Of a stretch of 64,000 bases of DNA, positions 47,365 through 57,963 are shown piece by piece. The stretch covers positions 149,254,667 through 149,318,666 of the forward strand of contig CM075673.1 of NCBI GenBank assembly GCA_037962975.1, read 5' to 3'. The stretch's first letter is position 1. Every line of letters begins with the position of its first letter. The notes below the pieces were generated by a model. That model was given only the letters and a program-made list of their open reading frames with translations. It had not been told where the DNA came from and made no database searches. Origin of the DNA: Clitoria ternatea. Taxonomy: Eukaryota; Streptophyta; Magnoliopsida; Fabales; Fabaceae. A program made the translations under genes and the position numbers.

Positions 47365-50300
47365 TGTGGCGCCCTTAATTCGATAAATGATATTTAAGAT
47401 ATTAATATTTAGACGATGAAAATTAAGATAAATTTTCGCAATTAAGAATAACCGTTGGAAGAAGAACACCACAAATAAAAATTGTTTCAATTAACCCTGG
47501 ACCTTTTGAAGACCTGTCTCATATATGACGATATGAGAAGGTATGTAGTTTAAACAAACGTCTACTTAGGATAATCAATTACATGATCACCATCCTGTTT
47601 ACGGAATATGTAAGTTAATTCAAGTGCAAGAATGGATATGAGAAATCATCCATGTAAGCACAAAGTGATCTCCAAAACATGACAAAAACATGTACATTCA
47701 TCTATACAAACATTCCATAATTAGAAGTATACGTATTTAATTAGGGAAATATATCAAAGAAGCGTTCTTTAAGCAATTAAGGATAAAAGATTGAAGTACA
47801 AGCATAGGGACCCAAGGAATACAAGCCCATGGTAGGAAAAGCTCATTTTTAGTCTTAGAAATAATGGGACATGTCAAAATTATCACCTATTCGACCCAAA
47901 TTGAAAATCATAAAAAGTTGGGTTTAAACCCCTCTTAAATTTGAGTTTTACAATGTAATGGGTCTGGTTTTTTATGCCTAATGAGAGTTAGGAAACTTCA
48001 AATGAGGTAAGACTAATTTTAATACTTTCGTAACATAATTATCTACAACTTTCATGAAGAAGTCGGAGGCTAAAAATGCTATTAAGATACCCAAAAGAGC
48101 CAACAACAGTAAGGGAAAAGCAGCAGTTGGAAAAATCCTGACAATGGCCAAACCACTGGCCATGGTTTCACGCCACTAGTCGTGGTTGGTATTGTCTAGA
48201 CCACCAAAATAGCATTTTTCCCATTTTGAGGCAGCACCAACCACTGGCCGTGGTTGCACTCCACTAGTCGTGGTTGGCTCTGCTGTAGGCATTATTCTGC
48301 AGCTTTTTGGCCCTTATGTTTTTGCCAACTTTGGGACCCGTTTTTACTAGGCTATTCAACTCCAATTTCCATGAAATTTTATACACAACTTACCTACCTT
48401 AATATTAATTATGTGGCAAAGTTTCAATCCCAAATTTCATCCCAATCAAAATCTAAGCTATAGAATAGTTTTATGCATATTTTAGGCATTTTACATGACA
48501 TACCAAAATACAATTGGCTAAGTTTTGGTCTAAACTCTCTATGGACCTATATTTACATATATAAATGTGACTTGCTCTAACAAGTCTCATCCCATGATTC
48601 ATTTCCTAGATCAAAGTATGTTCCAATAGCATTTCAAGCCTTTTTTGGCTAAACCAAGCATGTCAAATTGCAAACTAAGCCTATTTGGCCACAACCAACC
48701 ATGCACACAAGTTTCATACATATATTATAGGTTGTAGGTGACCCCTACATGAAGTCTTATCTATTAAACGAAAATATGACCTATCCAATCCTTGTTTTGC
48801 ATTCATTTCACAAAAGTAATCATACACAAGTCACATATTCATTCCAATAAATCACTATTCTCATACTATGATCATTCATTCATTGATATAGCATAACAAT
48901 CAATGTATCTCAAGTATCATTACCCAATGTTAAGGTCATGACCAAACATTAGCCTTTCAAATACATAAGGCCTAATTTTCACAACTGACCCCCAAAATGA
49001 ATACCTAACATCATTCAATAATCATGTATAAAATAAGCATATACACATATTATATGATTTACAAAATGATTGCCAGCCAAGGCATTCCTATACAACTATT
49101 TTACCTTCTCCACCAAAACATTTACTTCTAAAACAAGATGCATCTCACCCTATGTATATCCTACATCACAATGCTAAAAAGAGACAACATGGGAGAGTGA
49201 GTTAAATATTCCAAGTGACGAATATGAATACATTTGTGATTAAGTGTATATGCATATACACAACATGTAAACTTTGCATCAAATCATCAATTATCGTCAT
49301 CATTTCAACAACATACACATATATCAAGTTCATCAATCAAACTCATAGCAAAGCATATACACATACACATTATTACCCATCATCACATTAGGCTAACACA
49401 ATTATCATCACTCATACACAAGGTCTTTTCTTTGTATTCATATTTTACTTGTTGTCTTTAGGTTGTCTTTCACCTATTACAACCAATATCTTAACTCATC
49501 CTCTTTTGGCATATCACCAAGCTATATGCAAATGCTCTTAGGCTAATGCATATGCATAAGGAAACCATTATCAATCGCAGATCTGACTGTGGGAATATAA
49601 ATCACCAATGTGGGTTCAAGTGTGAATACATAACCATACCCCTACTACAGTAGTAAAATGTGTACACTTATATCAATATCAATTTTACAGGTACCAAAGC
49701 CCATCTTACAACACCAGTCATTTTCACCATGACCACGGTAAACAACATAAAGTACATAATGGTGTTGCTGGCCAACCATGAACTGTACCATGGCAGCTGT
49801 AATCCAAAGGACCATCGGGGAAACTTGCTCCTCAAAGAGCCACCCTCCACAGGATCAAGCGTATGCAGCTCCCCATAGCTAAGCATGGGTAGCTTGGTGA
49901 CTCCACCTTTGAGCTGCTAGGGTAAGAACAATAATGCTCGGGCACAGAGCCTCCCTCTCACTTGGCCAACTAGAGGAACCCCTAACATTCCCTTACCGAC
50001 AGCTATGCAATATGCCAAGGATGTAATGCAAATACAAATCATATGCATTATCATATTATGCATCTTATCATACCATTCATCAATCATCACCACCATCAAC
50101 ATCACCACACAATTCTTAGTGGATTTTTATCTCCTTGATTATTGCCGTTGTTTCATATTTTAGTGTGGCATTCACAATATTTCACCAATGCAATTCAATT
50201 CACACATACAAGTTCATACTTGTATCAACCATAATGGCACCAACAATCATCAATAATAACAATCATCAGTTGCTCAAGGGTATGCTCAACAACAACATTC

Positions 50301-50870
50301 ATCTTCGTTCATCATCAATATTTATCAATCAATATTTATGGTGAATACACATACGCTCTCAATAACATAAAGCATAACATTTGTCTCAACGTATCATAAT
50401 AATTATTAATCACCAAACAAAGCATACCACCAATATTCCAAATGCATATCACACATTGGCGAAGAACATAACATTGCAATACTGAACATCACAATTCATC
50501 AATACAACAAGGTAAGGCAAACATATACAATATCATATACAACAACAACCAATATTCAACTCGTGCATTTAGAATATAAACTCCTCTCCTACCTCAAGAG
50601 AAGAACGATTCGAATGGTTCAATGACCCCGCCTCATCATCTAGAATACAATCTACATATCACACACATATATATAATCTCAATCAATTTTCCATTCAATG
50701 CATGGCCACAAGGTCTATCTATTCGATAGTAAGTAAATAGACACAACAACTTATCCATGACATGTTATAAACATGGTTTCACAACCTTCTTAGGTTTCGG
50801 GAATTCCTTTCCAATATATGAGATTCTCTATATTTAAACGTGGGTTAAACCTACCCAATGCACAACCCAT
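47365..50870 (-). repeat. 5' LTR of the LARD-like element, left portion
   Basis: Starts TGTGGCGCCC next to the degraded PBS. The part from about 49831 matches the left LTR from 30459. 48140-48290 holds a GTGGTTGG/CCAACCAC inverted-repeat cluster. Ends at CCCAT, the target site of the inserted plus-strand chromovirus; continues at 60805-62080. Confidence 0.75.
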
Positions 50871-53340
50871 TATAACATCCTAAAAATAGGATTTAATAGC
50901 AAAACATGATTTAAAGAGAGATGTAAATGGAAAAGAGGAATTGATTAGAACAATTGTCAAAATGATGAACACGTCTCTAACAAATGTCGTAATGACCAAT
51001 ACGTCCCTAAACCCTTTTAAATTGATTTTTTTTCTCTTTTCACTTCATTCTTTTGAAAGCCACAGAGAAGGGAAAAACTTGCTTCTACTTTCTTTATTTC
51101 TTCCAATTGGCAATTCCAACTTGGTTCTTCTTCAATTTCTTCTCTAATTTATTAAATTGGAGTGGAAATCAACACTTTCTCCCTCCTTTTTCATGTTGGT
51201 CAGCCAAGGTTCTAGGGGGAAAGAACTTTGCATTCTCTAATTTAAGGTAAGATGATGATAACCTACCATAGGTTTTAGTTTAACCTTGTTTTCATCTTTC
51301 AATTTATGCAAATTTGTGAATTTAGAAGCAATTGGAAGCCATTGAAGCAAGTGGGTAGCTTTGGGGTTTTCTAAAATCTTGGGTTTCATGGAAAAGTGAG
51401 TTAAAGTAGCTTCTAGATTACTAATTCTATAAGATTGAAGTTTATTAGTTGCCGTTTCAATGAATTAAGGTGGTTTCGGAGGATATCAGAGTGATTCGGA
51501 GTTCGGAACTTAGTTTGGAGATGAGCTTCGGAGTTGACGACATTGGTTCGGTAAGTTATATCTATCGAAATAGTTCTAATTCAATGATTTCTAACTTGGC
51601 AAGTGATATTTGTATCGATTTTGAAGTTAAAATTAATTATTATGGATTTTAGGAAGTTGTTTGAATTGGAGAAATCAAAATCGGAGTTGCAATTAGTGGT
51701 CGTTAGCGCTTGATCGATCGAAGTATTTCAAGGATTCTTCATTTCAAGGTAGGGGGAGCTTTTACATAATTGAATGCATAGTTATAGGTGGATTCCAGGT
51801 ATATTAACATATTGAATTATGAATGATGTGTTTGTGAATTATGATGATCATGTTGTTTGTTATCCATGTAAATATGAATCATTAAGTTATATGAATGTAT
51901 GAGATATTTATGTTATGAGAAGTATGAATTTTCTCATGAAATGGCACTTATGCTTAAGATTCTTGAATGAATATAATTATGTTAGAAATTAGCATGAGGT
52001 GCTTGAATTGTGAAGTAGATTATTTGAATCAATGATGTGTATATTATATGAAAGGCTTGTGTGCAAATGGAAAGATAGCGTGGGATGCTTATTCATAGAA
52101 TTTGAAATTGATAAACTGACGATATTGAATGCATGAGATGCTATACGTATATATAAAAGACCTTGGGTAGGACTCAAGACAAACCTCTTGAGCGAGGCTC
52201 GGGGTTAGCCCGTGACACTACCGTTTTCGCTGAGAGTGATTGTGTCACGTCAGAGGGCAAACGGTTTGGTACCAGTAAAACGGCCGGATCAGCTGAGAGC
52301 TAAGTTTGTGGCTGAGAGCCAATGTTGTAACACAAAATATAGTAATGAATGATTGGGTCCCAATGAATGAGAATGGCATGTATGTATATGTATACTTTGA
52401 GAATAGCATGATGATATAGAATGATGATGAGAATTAATGAATAACATGATTATGATAGTTTGTGTTAGTAGATTAATATACCGCATTGCATGATAAAGAA
52501 CAAAATAATTAAGTTAGTGCTATAGCTGTGATTTGTTATGTATGATGCTCACCCCTATTTGTGATTATCTTTATAGTGGATATAGAACGAGGCAAAGGCA
52601 TATGAGAGGTCGCTCAGCTTGAGCTTGGAGCATTATGTATATATATGACTTGTACATGATGCATATAGTCATTTTGTAGTTGCCTTGGCCGGCTCCTGTG
52701 CATACTTATTTTGTTATTTATATGTATGTGTGTGTGTATGGATACTTAGTGGATTAAGTAACTAAATAGAATCATTTTGGAACATATACTCGTTGTTGTG
52801 ATGGATAATGATGTGCTGGTGATATATGGATGTGGTGACCATGGATGGTCCCATTTCAATGCATATGATGCATTTGATATCCAGGAATCGTAATATATGT
52901 GATTATGTATGGAATATCATGGATATATCCATGAATGTGTGTGATGCATTGCATGGATGACCAGGTGAATGTTGCATTCATATATGCACAGGTCATGTAA
53001 TGAGTTGTGTAAAAGTAATGTATTGAAGATGAATGAATGATGAAATATATTGCATTTTACATAGTGTTAAAGTTATGCATAATGTGGAAATTAGAAACCG
53101 AAAGGGTGAAATTGGGATCCGATGGGTTTTTGGAACTTCGGAAGGGATCAATAGGTTCTCTACACCATTTATGAGTTATGCATATAGGCCATGCCTTGTT
53201 TAAATGCAATTAGAGGAATTTGGTGCATCCAAATTTCATATTTTGACCAGAATGCATTTTTCTATATAAGTTGAGAATATGATGGAATTTTGGTGAACGG
53301 ACAGCGCCAACGGTTCTGGAATGGGGAAACATGTGGCCTA
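50871..53340 (+). repeat. 5' LTR of the plus-strand chromovirus, 3' end deleted
   Basis: Pairs with 57964-60436. The last ~370 bp of the LTR (60437-60804) has no counterpart here. Sequence after the break reads CCTATCAGAACAG, which may contain a remnant of the TATCAGAGC primer site. Donor-like AAG|GTAAGA at 51247 and TATATAAAAG at 52150-52159. An inverted repeat CGTGACAC/GTGTCACG is near 52210-52250. Confidence 0.88.
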
Positions 53341-53533
53341 TCAGAACAGACTTGAAAAAGTCCAAGGCCAAGGTTAATCTACTAAATGCTATGAATTGAG
53401 TGAAATCATATGATAGTTGTTAACTATTGAATTAGTTGATGGGATCAACTATGAATAAATTGCATTCTTATCCATGAAAGGTACTAAAGTGTAGTGATTA
53501 TTTTTAGGATAAGAAATTGCTGATCCTCAGGGT

Positions 53534-54511
53534 ATGGACGTCATGGCTGCTGCATTTCAGCACTTTGCTGATATTCTAGAGAGGCGGAATCAGCCTCCTC
53601 CAGTAGATAATCATAGTCTTGACTGCTTCTTGAAGCGTAAACCCACTAAATTTCATGGGGGCTTTCATCCTAATCAAGCTTATGCTTGGATTCAGAACTT
53701 AGAAAGGATCTTTGATAGCTTGCAGTGTACTGAGGTACCGAAAGTTGAATATGTTATTTTTATGCTTCGGAAAGAAACCGAGAATTGGTGGAAAATCACT
53801 AAAGCCAGAATGATAGCTGTTGGGATTGAATTAATCTGGGAGAACTTCAAGGCGTGTTTTCTTGAAAAATACTTCCCTGATACTGTGAGAAGCAAAAAGG
53901 AACTAGAATTCATGGAACTCAAACAGGGTAATATGAGTGTTGAAGAGTATACAGCTAAGTTTAAAGAACTCTGTTTCTTTTATTCTCCTTTTTAGCAGCC
54001 TGGGACTGAGAGTTCTAAATGTATCAAATTTGAGAGTGGCTTAAGACCTAAAATCAAGAAAGTATTCGGGCATCAGGAAATCAGGAGTTTCCCTATTCTT
54101 GTGAATAAATACAGGATTTATGAAGAAGATGATAAGACTTCTACTGGATCAAGCAGTAAATCTGATGTTTCTCCAAGGCTACAACCTATTAATTTCAAAA
54201 AGCAAGGAAAGTTTACTAGAGGTGGATCATCTTCTAAATCTAGAGGCAGAGGTAATTCTGGTAATCATTCTATCAGTCGTCCGAAGAATGGCAAATGCTT
54301 CAGATGTGGTGGTGACCACTTTGCTAAAAACTATGACAAAGAAGAAGAAGTTACTTGTTATCACTACAATGAAAAGGGGCACATCCGCCCTAACTGTCCC
54401 CTATTGCAACAAACTGATTCTAATACTAGTGTTATTCATGGAGGCTTCCCGGGACGAGTCCATAGAAATGGTAACCGTGGTGGTTGAGGCAATGGTGGAT
54501 GTGGTAATACA
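53534..54511 (+). pseudogene. gag: Chromovirus gag (broken)
   Basis: ATG at 53534 starts MDVMAAAFQHFADILERRNQ, then FLKRKPTKFHGGF, LEFMELKQGNMSVEEYTAKF as in the other chromovirus. TAG at 53993-53995 (Gln type) interrupts at SPF; homology resumes at QPGTESSKCIKFESGL. Both zinc knuckles have lost a Cys by C-to-Y change: CFRCGGDHFAKNY and CYHYNEKGHIRPNC. A TGA follows near 54485. RNA binding by this copy is probably abolished. Confidence 0.9.
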
Positions 54512-55920
54512 ATGGTTTCTAGAAATGATCATGGTGGAACTTCTAACCCACCAGCTGCAGGCAGAGTTTATGCTATTACTGCTGAGGATGCTGCCCAGGC
54601 TAATGATCTGGTTCAGAGTAAGTGTTTACTTGGTGATTCTATGCTTAATGTTGTATTTTATTCTAGAGTGACTCATTCTTTTATTTCTGATGATTGTGTG
54701 AGGCGTCTGAGACTGCTTGTTATTAACATGAATCGGACCTTGGATATATCTAACCTGACTGGTATTAGACTATGGACTTCTATGATGTGTAAAAATGTAT
54801 CCTTCACTTTGGGTGATAGGAATTTTATGACTGACTTGATATGTCTACCTTTGAGGGGTCTTAATATAGTACTTGGTATGGATTGGCTATCAGCCAATAA
54901 AGTCCTAGTTGATTGTCAAAACCGGTGGGTGATCTTTCCTAATCAGAATGTCGACGATTACACAATTCAAGGTATATCTCAGTTGTTTATGCTATTTTGT
55001 TTAACTGATGGAAAGAGTGGGTCTAAAGTACTTGATATCCCTATTGTGTGTGACTTTTCTGAGGTGTTTCTTGAGGATGTACCTGGTGTTCCTCCTGAAA
55101 GGGAGATTGAATTCTCTATTGATCTTTTTCCTAGAGTTGAACCAATCTCCAGTGCTCCCTACAGGATGTCCTCTGTTGAGTTAGCCGAATTAAAGAAACA
55201 AGTGGATGAATTGCTTGAGAAACAGTTTATTCGACTTAGTATATCACCGTGGGGTGCTCCGGTGTTACTTGTTAAAAAGAAAGATGGCAGTATACGGTTA
55301 TGTATTGATTACCACCAATTTAATAAGCTTATAATAAAGAATAAGTATCCATTGCCAAGGATTGATGATTTAATTAATCAGTTATGGGGTGCTTCTGTCT
55401 TTTCTAAAATTGATTTACGATTCGGATACCATCAGATCCGAGTTAAAGCTTCAGATATTCCTAAAACAACGTTCAGGACTTGATATGGCCATTATGAATA
55501 TGTGGTGATGTCGTTTGGTGTGACTAATGCTCCTACTGTGTTCATGAATTATATGAACAACATCTTTCATCCGTACTTAGATAGATTTGTGGTTGTGTTT
55601 ATTAACGATATCTTGATTTATTCTAAGTCTCATAAGGAACATGAAGAGTATCTCTGTTTGGTACTTCAAGTGCTGAAAGAGAAACAATTGTTTGCTAAAT
55701 TGTCCAAATATGACTTCTGGATGGATAAGATTCAATTTTTAGGTCATGTTATTTCTAGTGAAGGTGTTTTTGTTGATCCTTCTAAAGTTGAAGCTGTTAT
55801 GGCTTAGGAGAGACCTAAGTCAGTTACTGAGGTCGGGAGTTTTATGGGTTTAGCTGGTTATTATCAGAGATTCATTGAGGGATTCTCTAAAATTGCATTG
55901 CCAATGACTAAGCTAACTCG
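54512..55920 (+). pseudogene. pol: Chromovirus protease and reverse transcriptase (broken)
   Basis: The protease active-site region reads FYSRVTHSF where FDSGATHSF is expected; the catalytic Asp is Tyr (codon 54659-54661), with Gly to Arg and Ala to Val nearby. RT motifs follow: GAPVLLVKKKDGSIRLCIDY, SKIDLRFGYHQIR, and the active site FINDIL in place of FIDDIL (Asp to Asn, codon 55604-55606). Stops: TGA at about 55481 (Arg in RTRYGHYEY) and TAG at about 55805 (Trp in NWERP). Confidence 0.93.
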
Positions 55921-56623
55921 AAAGAATGTTCCTTTTGTATGGCCTCCTGAGTGTGAGAGGAGTTTCCAGGAATTGAAAGCTAGATTGACTTCTACTCCTG
56001 TATTGGCATTGCCTAATTTACAGGAAAGTTTTGTGGTTTATTGTGATGCATCCAGGCTAGGCCTCGGGTGTGTGTTGATGCAAAATGGCAAGCTAATTGC
56101 TTATGCTTCTCGACAGTTGTGACCGTATGAATAAAACTATCCTACGCATGATCTAGAACTTGCAGCTGTGGTCTTTGCACTAAAAATTTGGAGACATTAC
56201 CTTTATGGTTCTGAATTTGAGGTGTATAGTGATCATAAAAGTCTAAAGTATTTGTTTGATCAGAAAGAGTTGAATATGAGGCAGAGGAGATGGATTGAAT
56301 TTCTGAAAGATTATGACTTTGATCTGAGATACCATCCGGGAAAGGCGAATGTTGTAGCTGATGCCTTAAACTGGAAATCCATTCATATGGCAGTGAAGAT
56401 GGTTAAGGAGATGCAGTTACTTAAGCAATTCAGGGATATGAATCTGCATGTGGATGTTTCTTTGCCTGAAAATGTGATTTTTGGTACTTTGAAAATAACT
56501 AATGAATTCTTGAAACTTGTATATGCACAGCAGATGTCTGATGCTTATCAAACTGAGATGAAAGAGACTAAGGCAAGTGGTAAGGACTTATTCTTAACAG
56601 AGGGTTCTGATGGCATTTGGTGA
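55921..56623 (+). pseudogene. pol: Chromovirus RNase H (broken)
   Basis: FVVYCDASRLGLGCVLMQ, a TGA after ASRQL (Arg type, about 56120), then VVFALKIWRHYLYGSEFEV, YSDHKSLKYLFDQKELNMRQ and HPGKANVVADAL. A TGA after DGIW ends the segment at 56621-56623. Order RT then RNase H then integrase is preserved. Confidence 0.9.
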
Positions 56624-57908
56624 GTGAAAGGCCGAGTTTGTGTGCCTGATTCTGGTGAACTGAGAAAGATGGTACTTACTGAAGCTCATAAAAGTATGCT
56701 GAGTATTCATCCGGGTACTACAAAGATGTACCACGATCTGAAGTTGTATTTCTGGTGGCCTGGATTGAAAAGAGATATGGTTGATTATGTAACTCATTGT
56801 ATTATTTGTCAGAAAGCAAAGGTTGAACATCATAAGCCATCTGGTAGTTTACAGCCTCTTGAGATTCCTGTGTGGAAATGGGATGCTATTGCCATGGATT
56901 TCATCATGGGATTACCCAGGACTTGTACTGGTCATGATGCTATTTGGGTTATTATGGATTGATTAACGAGATCTACACATTTCTTGGCTATTAATATGAG
57001 TTACCCCTTGCAGAGACTAGCACAGTTGTATACCAGTGAGATCGTTCGACTGCATGGTGTTCCATCTTCTATTGTGTCGAATAGAGATTCGAGGTTAACT
57101 TCCCGATTTTAGGGGAGCTTGCATAAGGAGTTAGGTTCGAAGCTCTGATTGAGTTCGGCCTATCATCCCCAGACAGATGGACAGTCTGAGCGTACTATTC
57201 AGAGTCTAGATGACTTGTTGAGGTCTTGTGTGCTAAAGCATGGTGGTGGCTGGGAGCAGTACCTCCCATTGATTGAATTCACTTATAATAATAGTTATCA
57301 TAGCAGCATTGGTATGGCTCCATATGAGGCTTTATATGGTAGGAAATGTCGAACACCTCTTTGTTGGTCAGAGACTGGTGAGAGTCTGATGTTGGGCCCT
57401 GAGATTGTGCAGCAGACTTCTAAGCAGATTCAGATGATCAGAGAGAAAATAAAAGCATCCCAGGATCGTCAGAAAAGTTATCATGATAAGCGGACAAAAC
57501 TGCTTGAGTTTCAGGTTGGTGATAGAGTGTTTCTAAAGGTTTCTCCTAGTAAAGATATTGGAAGGGCATTTAAACGCAAGAAACTAAAGTGTTAAAGACG
57601 GTTGGCCCTGTGCCCTATTAGATAGCATTTCCTCTTCATTTGTCAAATTTGCATAGCGTGTTTCATGTTTCTCAGTTGAGAAAGTATTTGCCAGATCCTA
57701 CTCATGAGATGCTAGATGATAATATTGAGATCAGAGAGAACCTGACCACTATAGCTGAGCCCACTGGTTAGTGGATAGATCTGTGAAATGCTTGAGAAGC
57801 AAGAATGTTCAGTTGGTCAAGGTTGCATGGCAACAGGATCAATGCATTATGTATACTTAGGAGCGTGAGGACGCTATGAGGCAGCAATATCCTGAGCTAT
57901 TCCATTGA
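56624..57908 (+). pseudogene. pol: Chromovirus integrase and chromodomain-like tail (broken)
   Basis: Zinc-binding part HPGTTKMYHDLKLYFWWP and CIICQKAKVEHHK. First catalytic Asp in AMDFIMGLPRT is present; the second is changed (VSNRDSRLTSRF for VSDRDPRF, codon 57080-57082, Asp to Asn); Glu in GQSERTIQ is present. TGA at about 56960, TAG at about 57111 and TGA at about 57146 break the core. After 57595 the frame shifts; the tail (LHLSNLHSVFHVSQLRKY, then KNVQLVKVAWQQD..EREDAM and YPELFH) ends at TGA 57906-57908. Confidence 0.92.
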
Positions 57909-57949
57909 GGTATGTCTCTATATTTAAATTTCGAGGTCAAAATTCTTTG

Positions 57950-57963
57950 TTGGAGGGAAGAAT
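57950..57963 (+). other. Polypurine tract of the plus-strand chromovirus
   Basis: TTGGAGGGAAGAAT immediately before the 3' LTR at 57964. Confidence 0.8.
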
